The notes under the pieces: generated by a model
Told to the model about the DNA's origin: nothing
Databases searched by the model: none
The model's input: the letters and a program-made list of their open reading frames with translations, nothing else
DNA from: Rathayibacter sp. VKM Ac-2856
Lineage (GTDB): Bacteria; Actinomycetota; Actinomycetes; Actinomycetales; Microbacteriaceae
DNA: 64,000 bases
Assembly: GCF_013205055.1 (NCBI RefSeq)
Contig: NZ_JABMLF010000001.1
Span: forward strand, 434,001-498,000
Direction of reading: 5' to 3'
Translations under genes and position numbers: made by a program
In this document: piece by piece, positions 19,957 through 29,882 of the stretch
Layout: each line of letters opens with the position of its first letter
Numbering within the stretch: the stretch's first letter is position 1

Positions 19957-20205
19957 TCTCCTGGCAGTGCTGCTGGTCTGCACGAGGACGGCCCGCCCGG
20001 ATCTCAGACCCCGGGCCGGGTCGCGGTACCACCTCGCTTGAACCGCCCACGGCCGGCCCTCGTCGGGCTGACCCTGGTCGTTCCCACTCGATCGGCTGTC
20101 ACGGGCCGTACCCGTCCGGGTCTACTGGGCCGCGGCCGGAGCCGGGCTGTTCTTCCGGAGACTCACCGGTGATGGCCGGGTCGAAGTCGTCCAGCCGATA
20201 TCCTA
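19957..20205 (-). promoter_or_regulatory. ileS T-box riboswitch, with promoter
   Basis: The T-box proper (AGGTGGTACCGCG) occupies 20034-20022 on minus. The 5' part has CCATCACCGGTGAG, with a candidate isoleucine specifier AUC at 20173-20171 in a very short stem I, as described for actinobacterial ileS T-boxes. TAGGAT at 20205-20200 is the -10. Downstream, ccggcccgg/ccgggcgg pairs form a hairpin before the ribosome binding site (19962-19957). No U-tract terminator is present, so control is probably at translation initiation: uncharged tRNA-Ile would expose the ribosome binding site. Confidence 0.9.
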
Positions 20206-20241
20206 GCGCGTCGGCGGTCGCCGGGCAGGGTGGAGGCGGTC

Positions 20242-20877
20242 ATGGCGCAGGCAGCAGGAGCCGGGACGCAGGGCGCGCGGGCGGCGACCCGCGGCCGGCC
20301 CCGCGCGTCGTCCCGGTCGATGCTCGAGGACGCGGCCCTCGATCTCTTCGTGGAGCAGAGCTACGCGGGCACCACGATCGAGCAGATCGCCCAGCGCGCC
20401 GGCGTCTCGCGCAACACCTTCTTCAACTACTTCTCGTCGAAGAGCGACGTCTTCTGGGTGCTCGTCGACGACCGCCTGGCCGAGCTGCCCGCGGCGCTCG
20501 CGGCGGCGGCTCCTGACGCGCCCGCGATGGACGCCCTGCGCGGCGCCCTGCTCGCGGTCGGCGCAGGCTTCGGTCCGTCGAGCGTGCCGTGGGCGCTCAC
20601 CCAGAGCGAGCTGATCGGCAGCGTGCACGAGCTGCAGGCCTCCGCGCTGTCGCGGCTGACGCGGCAGGCGGCGATCCTCGCGGACTTCGTCGTGGCCCGG
20701 TCCTCGCGCCCGCTGCCCGCGCACGTGGCGAACGCCGCCGCCTACGCGAGTGTCGGCGCGGCGGTGTCGGCCGTGCAGGCCTGGGCCGCCGCCGGACCCA
20801 CCCGCGGGGAGCTGGTGCCCTATCTCGACGAGGCGCTCACGCCGGTCTGCCGCGGTTTCGCGCCCGTCCTCGCCTGA
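20242..20877 (+). CDS. TetR/AcrR family transcriptional regulator
   Basis: This 211-residue protein has an N-terminal helix-turn-helix, IEQIAQRAGVSRNTFFNYFSSKSDVFWVL (about residues 47-75), after a basic arm (RAATRGRPRASS). An alpha-helical ligand domain with no recognisable effector motif follows. ATG 20242 has GGAGG five bases upstream. A GTG at 20230 is possible but poorly placed for it. The gene diverges from the ileS T-box promoter, whose -10 is about 40 bp away, and lies upstream of valS in the same direction. Targets are unknown. Confidence 0.9.
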   Translation: MAQAAGAGTQGARAATRGRPRASSRSMLEDAALDLFVEQSYAGTTIEQIAQRAGVSRNTFFNYFSSKSDVFWVLVDDRLAELPAALAAAAPDAPAMDALRGALLAVGAGFGPSSVPWALTQSELIGSVHELQASALSRLTRQAAILADFVVARSSRPLPAHVANAAAYASVGAAVSAVQAWAAAGPTRGELVPYLDEALTPVCRGFAPVLA

Positions 20878-20912
20878 CCGGCGCCCTCCGCCGGGCGGGT
20901 CCGCCCCCGCGG

Positions 20913-20918
20913 TAGGAT
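20913..20918 (+). promoter_or_regulatory. valS promoter -10 (TAGGAT)
   Basis: TAGGAT lies 35 bp after the TetR stop. It gives a valS leader of roughly 85 nt without a T-box motif. The ribosome binding site GGAGAA at 21001-21006 decides the ATG at 21009. Confidence 0.55.
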
Positions 20919-21008
20919 CGTCGCGGCCGTTGAGCGATCAGCTCCGAGCGCCCCCATCCAGGCATCATCACCACCGACGCGGTGCCGCCCATATCGAACC
21001 GGAGAACC

Positions 21009-23570
21009 ATGACCGTCGCCGACCGCCTCCCCGCCAAGCCCGCCCTCGAGGGCCTCGAGAGCAAGTGGGGCCTCGTCTGGCAGACGGACGGCACCTACCG
21101 TTTCGATCGCACCGGGCTCGCCCGCGAGGACGTCTACTCCATCGACACCCCGCCGCCGACGGCGTCCGGCTCGCTGCACATCGGGCACGTCTTCTCCTAC
21201 ACGCACACCGACGTCGTCGCGCGCTTCCAGCGCATGCGCGGCAAGAGCGTCTTCTACCCGATGGGCTGGGACGACAACGGCCTGCCCACCGAGCGCCGCG
21301 TGCAGAACTACTACGGCGTGCGCTGCGACCCGACGCTCCCCTACACCCCCGACTTCGTCCCTCCGTTCGAGGGCGGCGACAACAAGAGCAGCAAGGCGGC
21401 CGACCAGAAGCCGATCTCGCGCCGCAACTTCATCGAGCTCTGCGAGCGGCTCACCGTCGAGGACGAGAAGCAGTTCGAGGACCTCTGGCGCACCCTCGGC
21501 CTCTCGGTCGACTGGACCCAGAGCTACCGCACCATCGGCGAGGAGTCGCAGGCCGCCTCCCAGCGCGCGTTCCTGCGCAATCTCGCCCGCGGCGAGGCCT
21601 ACCAGGCGCAGGCGCCCACGCTCTGGGACATCACCTTCCGCACCGCGGTCGCGCAGGCCGAGCTGGAGGACAAGGACCAGCCCGGCGCCTACCACCGGAT
21701 CGGCTTCCACCGCGACGGCGCGGAGGACGTCTTCATCGAGACCACCCGCCCCGAGCTGCTCCCCGCCTGCGTCGCCCTCGTCGCGCACCCGGACGACGAG
21801 CGCTACCAGGCGCTCTTCGGCAGCACCGTGCGCACCCCGCTCTTCGACGTCGAGGTGCCGGTGCTCGCGCACCACCTCGCGCAGAAGGACAAGGGCTCGG
21901 GCATCGCGATGATCTGCACCTTCGGCGACCTGACCGACGTGGTGTGGTGGCGCGAGCTCGACCTGCCCAACCGCGCCGTCATCGGCTTCGACGGCCGCCT
22001 GATCTCCGAGGCGCCCGCCGCGATCGAGAGCGAGGCCGGCCGCGCCGCCTACGCGCAGCTGGCCGGCAAGACCGTGTTCTCGGCGAAGCAGACCGTGGTC
22101 GCGCTCCTCACCGAGTCGGGCGAGATGGTCGGCGAGCCCCGCCCGATCGTGCACCCGGTCAAGTTCTTCGAGAAGGGCGACAAGCCGCTCGAGATCGTGT
22201 CGACCCGCCAGTGGTACATCGTCAACGGCGCCCGCGACGCCGCGCTGAAGGAGCGCCTGCTCGAGCTCGGCCGCGACGTGCGGTTCGTGCCCGAGTTCAT
22301 GCGCGTGCGCTACGAGAACTGGGTGAACGGCCTCGCCGGCGACTGGCTGATCTCGCGCCAGCGCTTCTTCGGCGTGCCGATCCCGGTCTGGTACCCGCTC
22401 GACGGCGACGGCAACCCGGTGTTCGACGCGCCGATCGTGCCCGACGAGTCGGCGCTGCCCGTCGACCCGTCCTCGGACGCGGCTCCCGGCTACTCGGAGG
22501 ACCAGCGCGGCGTCGCCGGCGGCTTCCAGGGCGAGCTCGACGTGATGGACACCTGGGCGACCTCGTCGCTCACCCCGCAGCTCGCCGGCGGCTGGGAGCG
22601 CGACGACGAGCTCTGGCAGCTCGTGGCGCCCTACGACCTGCGCCCGCAGGGTCAGGACATCATCCGCACCTGGCTGTTCTCGACCCTGCTCCGCTCGCAG
22701 CTCGAGGACGGCCGCGCGCCGTGGAGCACCGCCACCGTCTCCGGCTTCATCGTCGACCCGGACCGCAAGAAGATGTCGAAGTCGAAGGGCAACGTCGTCA
22801 CCCCGGCCGGGATGCTCGAGCAGCACGGCTCGGACGCGGTGCGCTACTGGGCCGCGTCCTCGCGCCTGGGCACCGACGCGGCGTTCGACCCGCAGAACCC
22901 GACGCAGATCAAGATCGGCCGCCGCCTGGCGATCAAGGTCCTCAACGCGGCGAAGTTCATCCACGGCTTCCCGCTGCCCGAGGGCGCCGAGGTGACCGAC
23001 CCGCTGGACCTGAGCATGCTCGCCGCCCTCGACGGCGTGGTGGCCGACGCGACGACCGCGCTGGAGAACTACGACCACGCCCGCGCGCTCGAGACGACCG
23101 AGGCGTTCTTCTGGACGTTCTGCGACGACTACCTGGAGCTCGTGAAGGAGCGCGCCTACGGCGAGGACGGCGCCTCCGCGGCCGCCGCCCTGCACCGGGC
23201 CCTCGACGTGCTGCAGCGGCTCTTCGCGCCGTTCATCCCGTTCGCGGTCGAGGAGACCTGGTCCTGGTCGCACGAGGGCTCGGTGCACGTGCAGCCCTGG
23301 CCGGAGCAGGGCGCGCTGGGCGGCGACCCGGCGGTCCTCGCCGCCGCGAGCACGGTCCTCACCGCGATCCGCCGCGCGAAGACGGATGCGAAGGCCTCGC
23401 AGAAGACGCCGGCCCGCTCGGCGGTCGTGACCGCGCCTGCCGAGCTCGTCGCGTCGCTGCGGCTCGCCGCGGGCGACCTCGCCGCCGTCGGCCGCATCGC
23501 CACGCTCGACTTCGCCGAGGGCGACGCGCTCGCCGTGCGGATCGAGCTCGAGACCGAGCCGACCGCCTGA
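21009..23570 (+). CDS. valS: Valyl-tRNA synthetase, short archaeal-like form
   Basis: ValRS charges tRNA-Val. The 853-residue class I enzyme has HIGH near residue 57 (SGSLHIGHVFSYTHTD), the WDDNGLPTERRVQNYYG segment, an editing domain with FIETTRPELLPACVALVAHP, and KMSKSKGNVVTP near residue 588. It is about 100 residues shorter than E. coli-type ValRS and appears to lack the C-terminal coiled-coil tRNA arm. It resembles the archaeal/alphaproteobacterial-like branch. ATG 21009 has GGAGAA upstream. A strong terminator follows. Confidence 0.97.
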   Translation: MTVADRLPAKPALEGLESKWGLVWQTDGTYRFDRTGLAREDVYSIDTPPPTASGSLHIGHVFSYTHTDVVARFQRMRGKSVFYPMGWDDNGLPTERRVQNYYGVRCDPTLPYTPDFVPPFEGGDNKSSKAADQKPISRRNFIELCERLTVEDEKQFEDLWRTLGLSVDWTQSYRTIGEESQAASQRAFLRNLARGEAYQAQAPTLWDITFRTAVAQAELEDKDQPGAYHRIGFHRDGAEDVFIETTRPELLPACVALVAHPDDERYQALFGSTVRTPLFDVEVPVLAHHLAQKDKGSGIAMICTFGDLTDVVWWRELDLPNRAVIGFDGRLISEAPAAIESEAGRAAYAQLAGKTVFSAKQTVVALLTESGEMVGEPRPIVHPVKFFEKGDKPLEIVSTRQWYIVNGARDAALKERLLELGRDVRFVPEFMRVRYENWVNGLAGDWLISRQRFFGVPIPVWYPLDGDGNPVFDAPIVPDESALPVDPSSDAAPGYSEDQRGVAGGFQGELDVMDTWATSSLTPQLAGGWERDDELWQLVAPYDLRPQGQDIIRTWLFSTLLRSQLEDGRAPWSTATVSGFIVDPDRKKMSKSKGNVVTPAGMLEQHGSDAVRYWAASSRLGTDAAFDPQNPTQIKIGRRLAIKVLNAAKFIHGFPLPEGAEVTDPLDLSMLAALDGVVADATTALENYDHARALETTEAFFWTFCDDYLELVKERAYGEDGASAAAALHRALDVLQRLFAPFIPFAVEETWSWSHEGSVHVQPWPEQGALGGDPAVLAAASTVLTAIRRAKTDAKASQKTPARSAVVTAPAELVASLRLAAGDLAAVGRIATLDFAEGDALAVRIELETEPTA

Positions 23571-23577
23571 CATCCCC

Positions 23578-23601
23578 GGGAGCGGGCGCAGGCCCGCTCC
23601 C
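23578..23601 (+). terminator. valS terminator
   Basis: Perfect 10-bp stem gggagcgggc/gcccgctccc with a GCAG loop, followed by gcccttccctc, 8 bp after the valS stop. Confidence 0.85.
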
Positions 23602-23627
23602 GCCCTTCCCTCGAGAGGACCACCACC

Positions 23628-23897
23628 ATGCAGCTCGGAACACGCTGGCCTGTCGGCGGGGACACGCCGACCACCCTGCCGGAGATCGTCGTCACCGCCG
23701 TCCGCGACGTGGAGGGCGAGCTCGCCACCGCGGGGACGGACACCGGGAACTGGCGCTGGACGCTCACCTGGCTCGAGGGCAAGCCTGTCCTCGAGCTGGA
23801 CGACGGCACGACCATCACCTACCGCCCGGACGAGGACGCCGCCTACATCACCCAGCCCCAGGGCCGGGTCGAGGGCGAGGACGACGACTGGGGCTGA
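23628..23897 (+). CDS. Hypothetical protein, 89 residues
   Basis: This is a soluble, acidic, beta-rich small protein. Pieces such as IVVTAVRDVEGELATAG, WRWTLTWLEGKPVLELDDGTTITYRPDED suggest a compact beta fold. The C-terminus is very acidic (EGEDDDW). GAGAGGACCACC precedes the ATG. It lies after the valS terminator and before a palindromic repeat pair. No family was recognised. Codon usage matches the neighbours, which supports coding. Confidence 0.7.
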   Translation: MQLGTRWPVGGDTPTTLPEIVVTAVRDVEGELATAGTDTGNWRWTLTWLEGKPVLELDDGTTITYRPDEDAAYITQPQGRVEGEDDDWG

Positions 23898-23922
23898 CGC
23901 TCCGGTCCGCGTAGTCGGGCGG

Positions 23923-24077
23923 GTGGATCTCGATACGCCCGCTGCGCGGGCTACTCGATCAGCATGGAGGAGCCTGCCGCGCGGGCTGCTCGACCGGCTC
24001 GACCGGGTCGTCACCGCGCGAGCGGTGTCCGGTCCATGCTGGTCGAGTAGCCCCGCAGGGGCGTATCGAGACCCGCC
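23923..24077. repeat. Inverted pair of element A
   Basis: 23923-23966 (+) and 24035-24077 (inverted) are two copies of the element seen at 13.8 and 49.5 kb, about 70 bp apart. They could form a long cruciform or mRNA hairpin in the 233-bp gap between the 89-residue ORF and the M3 peptidase. Between them a degenerate copy is visible (gcgcgggctgctcgaccggctcg). Confidence 0.85.
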
Positions 24078-24130
24078 GACGCGACGCGAGCACGACGAGC
24101 GTGCCGGTCCCCCGCGCCTAGGCTCGCAGG

Positions 24131-26194
24131 ATGAGCACCTCCGCCGCCGTCGCCGTCCTCCTCGAGCCGAGCGGCCTGCCGCACGGGCTGCCGGACTTCG
24201 CCGCCGTCGATCCGGAGGCCTACCGCCCCGCGTTCGACGAGGCGCTGCGCCGCCACCGGGCGGAGATCGAGGCGATCGCCTCCTCCCCCGACGAGCCGAC
24301 CGTCGAGAACACGCTGGTCGCCCTCGAGCGCTCGGGCCGTGAGCTGCGCCGGGTCAGCGGGGTCTTCTTCACCGTCGCCGCGTCCGACCGCACTCCCCTG
24401 ACCGACGCCGTGGAGGAGGAGCTCGCTCCCCTGCTCGCCGCGCACGACGACGCGATCACCCTCGATCCGCGCCTGTCGGCCCGAGTCCGCGCCCTGGCTG
24501 ACCGCGCCGCCGAGCTCGCCCTGGACGACGAGACCGCGTACCTGCTCGAGCGCGTGCTCCTGCGCTTCGAGCGCGCCGGCGCGCTCCTCGACGACGACGG
24601 CAAGTCGCGGCTCAGCGCACTGAACGAGCAGCTCTCCAGCCTCACCACGCGGTTCGACAAGAAACTGCTCGCCGACACCAACGAGCGGGCCGTGCTTCTG
24701 GCGCACCCCGAGGAGCTCGACGGGCTCGACGCCTCCGAGGTCTCCGCCGCCGCCCGGGCCGCGGCCGACCGGGGCGTCGACGGCTTCCTGGTGACCCTCC
24801 CGCTCTACTCCGGGCACCCGTGGCTCGCCCGGCTGCACGACCGCTCCGTCCGCGAGCGGATCCTGCGCGCCTCGCTCGGCCGCGCCGGCGAGGGCGGACC
24901 GCACGACAACCGCGAGCTCCTGCTCGACATCGTCGCCCTGCGCGCTGAGCGGGCCGCACTGCTGGGCTTCTCCTCGCACGCGGAGTTCGTGATCTCCGGC
25001 CAGACGGCCGGCACCCCCGAGCGCGTGCGCGCTCTCCTCGAGGAGCTGGCCGTGCCGGCCGCCCGCAACGCCCGCGCCGAGCTGCAGCAGATGCAGGAGC
25101 AGGCGGATGCGGAGCAGGACGCGGCGGGGCAGCCGCGCTTCGCGCTCGAGGCCTGGGATCGCGCCTACTACGAGGAGCGCGTCCGCGCCGCCCGCTACTC
25201 CGTCGACTCCAGTGCCCTGCGGCCGTACTTCGAGCTCGAGCGCGTCCTGCACGAGGGCGTCTTCGCCGCCGCCACCGGGCTCTACGGCATCGGCTTCACG
25301 GAGCGGACCGACCTGGTCGGGCACAGCGCGCACGTGCGCGTCTTCGAGGTCGCCGAGGAGGACGGCACGCCCCTCGGCCTCTTCCTCTTCGACCCCTTCA
25401 CGCGCGACTCGAAGCGGGGCGGCGCCTGGATGAACTCGCTGCGGACGCGGACGACGCTCCTCGGCGACTCCGCCGTCGTCGTGAACACCCTCAACATCTC
25501 CGCACCGGGCGAGGGCGAGCCCGCGCTCCTCAGCTTCGACGAGGTCGAGACGCTCTTCCACGAGTTCGGGCACGCGCTGCACGGGCTCTTCGCGACCACG
25601 CGCTACCCCCGCTTCGGCGGCACGAGCGTGTTCCGCGACTTCGTCGAGTTCCCCAGCCAGGTCAACGAGATGTGGATCCGGCACCCGGAGCTCCTGCCCG
25701 CCTACGCCCGCCGCATCGACACCGGCGAGCCGCTGCCGACCGCCGTGATCGAGCGGCTCGAGGCAGCAGCGCTGTGGGGCGAGGGCTTCGCGACGACCGA
25801 GTACCTCGCGGCCGCGCTGCTCGACCTGGCCTGGCACGAGACGCCGGCCTCGGCGCCCCGGGTCGACGTCACCGCCTTCGAGGCGGGAGCACTGGACGCC
25901 GCCGGACTGCTGATCTCCGCCGTCCCGCCGCGCTACCGCAGCACCTTCTTCAAGCACGTGTTCTCGGGCGGCTACTCGGCGGGCTACTACTCCTACATCT
26001 GGAGCGAGATCCTCGACGCCGACACGGTCGAGTGGTTCGCCGAGAACGGCGGGCTCGACCGCGCGGCCGGCGAGCGGTTCCGGCGGCGGATCCTCGAGAT
26101 CGGCGGCTCGCGCGATCCGCTCGTCGCCTATCGCGAGTTCCGCGGTCGCGATGCGCGCACCGAGCCGCTGCTGCGGCGCCGCGGTCTCGCCTAG
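24131..26194 (+). CDS. dcp: M3 family metallopeptidase (peptidyl-dipeptidase Dcp / oligopeptidase A type)
   Basis: This cytoplasmic zinc peptidase degrades short peptides. The 687-residue protein is full length for the M3A family. The zinc motif HEFGHALHGLF lies near residue 478 (FHEFGHALHGLFATTRYPRFGG). The substrate-binding segments FPSQVNEMW and the C-terminal FSGGYSAGYYSYIWSEILDAD are present. The ATG at 24131 has TAGGCT (24119-24124) 6 nt upstream and no ribosome binding site, so it is probably leaderless. Whether it releases dipeptides (Dcp) or acts as a general oligopeptidase cannot be decided from sequence. Confidence 0.93.
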   Translation: MSTSAAVAVLLEPSGLPHGLPDFAAVDPEAYRPAFDEALRRHRAEIEAIASSPDEPTVENTLVALERSGRELRRVSGVFFTVAASDRTPLTDAVEEELAPLLAAHDDAITLDPRLSARVRALADRAAELALDDETAYLLERVLLRFERAGALLDDDGKSRLSALNEQLSSLTTRFDKKLLADTNERAVLLAHPEELDGLDASEVSAAARAAADRGVDGFLVTLPLYSGHPWLARLHDRSVRERILRASLGRAGEGGPHDNRELLLDIVALRAERAALLGFSSHAEFVISGQTAGTPERVRALLEELAVPAARNARAELQQMQEQADAEQDAAGQPRFALEAWDRAYYEERVRAARYSVDSSALRPYFELERVLHEGVFAAATGLYGIGFTERTDLVGHSAHVRVFEVAEEDGTPLGLFLFDPFTRDSKRGGAWMNSLRTRTTLLGDSAVVVNTLNISAPGEGEPALLSFDEVETLFHEFGHALHGLFATTRYPRFGGTSVFRDFVEFPSQVNEMWIRHPELLPAYARRIDTGEPLPTAVIERLEAAALWGEGFATTEYLAAALLDLAWHETPASAPRVDVTAFEAGALDAAGLLISAVPPRYRSTFFKHVFSGGYSAGYYSYIWSEILDADTVEWFAENGGLDRAAGERFRRRILEIGGSRDPLVAYREFRGRDARTEPLLRRRGLA

Positions 26195-26251
26195 CCGGGC
26201 GCGAGGAGCACCGTCCCGCTGACAGGCCGCGCAATGGCGGCCCTCGTCGGG

Positions 26252-27409
26252 TCAGCCATGCCGGGCGGCCCGGCGCGGACGCAGCCAGGCCAGGACGATC
26301 AGTCCCACCACGAGGCCCCAGAACGCGGAGCCGATGCCGGCGACCGCGATGCCCGACGCCGTGACGAGCAGGGTCGCCGCCGCGGGCAGGCGCAGGCGCG
26401 CGTCCTCGACCGCGGCCTGGACCGACGACACGAACACGCCGAGCAGAGCCAGCCCCGCGACCGCCTCGATCAGCAGCGGGCTCGCCGACGAGACGAGCGC
26501 CGCGGCGGCCCCGGCGACGGCGCCGAGCACGAGGTAGGAGGCGCCCGCCGACACCGAGGCGATCCAGCGCCGCTCCGGCTCCGGGGACGCCTCCGGCCCC
26601 GCGGTGAGAGCCGCGCTCAGCGCCGCGTAGTTGACGGGCACTCCCCCGAACACCGCGGAGACGCCCGACGCGAACCCGGTCGAGACGATCGCCGGGCGCG
26701 AGTGCGTCTCGAAGCCGAAGCTCGACAGCACGGCGATCCCCGGGATGTTCTGCCCCGCCATCGTGACGACGTAGAGCGGCAGGCCGATGCCGACGATCGC
26801 GCCGATCTCGAAGACCGGGGGCACGAACTCGGGCACCGGCAGCAGCGGCGCTCCCGCCAGCGCCGCGCCGTCCGTGACGAGCAGCAGCACGATCGCGAGG
26901 GCGATCGACGCCGGCACCGCCCAGCGCGGCAGGAGGCGCAGCAGGATCAGCCAGAGCGCGATGACCGGCAGCGCGAGCAGCGGGATGGCGACGGCGGCCC
27001 GCACCGGCGCGAGCACGAGCGGGAAGAGGATGCCCGCGAGCATCGCGTTGGCGAGCGGCCGCGGGATCCGCGCCACGAGCCTCCCGAGGGCCGGCCACAG
27101 ACCGGTCACCACGATCAGCGCCGACGCGACGAGGAAGGCGCCGACCGCACGATCGAAGCCGCCCGGCAGCGTCGCGGTGGCGGCGAGCAGCGCGGCGCCC
27201 GGGGTGCTCCAGGCGAAGGTCATCGGCACGCGGTAGCGCAGGCTCAGGACGATGCAGAGCACGCCCTGCAGCACGCAGACGGCGAGGAGGCCGGACGCCG
27301 CCTGCGCGTCGGTCGCGCCGACGGCGACGACCCCCGCAAGGACGATCGCGAACGAGGACGAGAAGCCGGTGAGCGCGGCGACGATCCCGGCGAGGAGCGG
27401 CTGGACGAT
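26252..27409 (-). CDS. BenE-type benzoate/H+ symporter family transporter, apparent ATC start
   Basis: This is a membrane transporter with about 11-12 hydrophobic segments. Motifs such as PIVQPLLAGIVAALTGFSSSFAIVL, GLPLYVVTMAGQNIPGIAVL and FGGVPVNYAALSAALTAGPEA match the BenE family. The first standard start codon in frame (GTG at 27274) would remove about 45 conserved residues. Homologous sequence continues upstream to an ATC at 27409-27407, seven bases after a strong GGAGG. No ATG, GTG or TTG exists there. Either ATC is the true start, or a start codon has mutated or been misread. With ATC the protein is 385 residues, normal for BenE. Substrate unproven. Confidence 0.82.
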   Translation of the reverse strand: MVQPLLAGIVAALTGFSSSFAIVLAGVVAVGATDAQAASGLLAVCVLQGVLCIVLSLRYRVPMTFAWSTPGAALLAATATLPGGFDRAVGAFLVASALIVVTGLWPALGRLVARIPRPLANAMLAGILFPLVLAPVRAAVAIPLLALPVIALWLILLRLLPRWAVPASIALAIVLLLVTDGAALAGAPLLPVPEFVPPVFEIGAIVGIGLPLYVVTMAGQNIPGIAVLSSFGFETHSRPAIVSTGFASGVSAVFGGVPVNYAALSAALTAGPEASPEPERRWIASVSAGASYLVLGAVAGAAAALVSSASPLLIEAVAGLALLGVFVSSVQAAVEDARLRLPAAATLLVTASGIAVAGIGSAFWGLVVGLIVLAWLRPRRAARHG

Positions 27410-27577
27410 GGGAGTGCCTCCGGTCGCTGATCCGCCCGGAGAACGACCCCGGTGGGCGCATCGGCGACGCGCTCCGCCAGAGTAGGGAACCCCGCCTCGG
27501 CCGAGCGCCGGAACTCCGGGCCAATCCGCGCGAACTGGTCGCGCGCCGCGTCAGTCCGCAGCGTCAGAGCACGAAGC

Positions 27578-28855
<1,278 letters not shown>

Positions 28856-28871
28856 GGGGATGCCCCACTTC

Positions 28872-28917
28872 CTTGTCGTGCGTCGGTCTTGTCGTGCCTC
28901 GGTCGTGTCGCGCGTCG
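28872..28917. repeat. 16-bp tandem repeat in the clpX leader
   Basis: cttgtcgtgcgtcggt (28872-28887) is followed by cttgtcgtgcctcggt (28888-28903) and a degenerate third unit (cgtgtcgcgcgtcg). The array ends 17 bp from the clpX start codon, between its promoter and its ribosome binding region. The rest of the 328-bp clpX-clpP2 gap holds the clpX -10 at 29010-29015 and the clpP2 terminator. No gene is seen there. Confidence 0.6.
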
Positions 28918-29121
28918 ATTCCGGCGGATTCCACGGCCCTCGGGCGACGGTGCCCCCGGGCGACTCGCAGAGCGCCGACGGTCATGCGGAACCACCGAAC
29001 TCGTGTCCGAGCCTAGCCGCTGAGGAGAGAGGGCTCGGCAGGCGGGCCGGATCGGCGGGCCATTGCCTCCCGCGTGTCGGTTTGCTACGTGACGGGGGCG
29101 CGGATCGGCCCCCGGCACGCG

Positions 29122-29161
29122 GAAGGGCCGGGCGGCGGATCGCTCCGCCTCCCGGCCCTTC
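29122..29161 (-). terminator. clpP2 terminator
   Basis: Perfect 11-bp stem gaagggccggg/cccggcccttc enclosing a second stem (ggcggatcgctccgcc), 22 bp after the clpP2 stop. It uncouples clpX from the clpP operon. Confidence 0.9.
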
Positions 29162-29183
29162 GACGATCGGTCGGTCTCCCGGC

Positions 29184-29849
29184 CTAGACCGTGAGGGCGG
29201 GAACGCCCTTGCGGCTGGTCAGGATCTGGTCGATCAGTCCGTACTCGAGCGCGTCGTCGGCGCCGAGGATCTTGTCGCGGTCGATGTCCTTCTTGACCTG
29301 CTCCGGGGAGCGGTTGGAGTGGAAGGACAGCGTCTTCTCGAGCCACTCGCGCATGCGCATGATCTCGGCGGCCTGGATCTCGATGTCCGAGGCCTGGCCC
29401 CCGCCCTGCTGCACGGCGGGCTGGTGGATGAGGATCCGCGCGTTCGGCAGCGCCAGGCGCTTGCCCGGTGTGCCGGCGGCGGTGAGCACCGCTGCGGCCG
29501 ACGCGGCCTGACCGAGGACGACCGTCTGGATGTGCGGGCGGATGTACTGCATCGTGTCGTAGATCGCCGTCATCGCGGTGAAGGAGCCACCGGGCGAGTT
29601 GATGTACATCACGATGTCGCGGTCCGGGTCCTGGCTCTCGAGCACGAGGAGCTGGGCCATGATGTCGTCCGCCGACGCGTCGTCGACCTGCACGCCGAGG
29701 AAGATGATGCGGTCCTCGAAGAGCTTCGCGTAGGGGTCCTGGCGCTTGTAGCCGTAGGCCGTGCGCTCCTCGAACGTGGGGAGGATGTAGCGGGAGGAGG
29801 GCGCGGCTCCGGAGCCGAAGGCCGTCCCGCCGAAGGTGGGTGTGTTCAT
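29184..29849 (-). CDS. clpP2: ATP-dependent Clp protease proteolytic subunit 2
   Basis: This is a serine protease subunit of the ClpP1P2 tetradecamer. The 221-residue protein has catalytic Ser in VVLGQAASAAAVLTAAG, His in ARILIHQPAVQQGGG and Asp in a KKDIDRDK region. Residues 1-25 form a longer N-terminus than ClpP1. It follows clpP1 by 33 bp and is presumably co-transcribed and co-assembled with it, as in actinobacteria where both subunits are needed. Confidence 0.97.
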   Translation of the reverse strand: MNTPTFGGTAFGSGAAPSSRYILPTFEERTAYGYKRQDPYAKLFEDRIIFLGVQVDDASADDIMAQLLVLESQDPDRDIVMYINSPGGSFTAMTAIYDTMQYIRPHIQTVVLGQAASAAAVLTAAGTPGKRLALPNARILIHQPAVQQGGGQASDIEIQAAEIMRMREWLEKTLSFHSNRSPEQVKKDIDRDKILGADDALEYGLIDQILTSRKGVPALTV

Positions 29850-29882
29850 TGTCTCTTCCTGATCTCTCGGCGCGTCGGTGGC

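Noticed and set aside
16756-20172. Very long plus-strand open frame (1138 codons) opposite ileS
   Set aside because: It is a GC-driven antisense shadow of ileS, with low-complexity V/G/R/L/A sequence and no domain.
20913-21008. T-box before valS
   Set aside because: No GGTGG(A/T)ACCGCG element is present in the roughly 85-nt leader.
27410-27577. Possible small gene or gene remnant between clpX and benE
   Set aside because: An open minus frame exists but has no start with a ribosome binding site and no recognisable homology.
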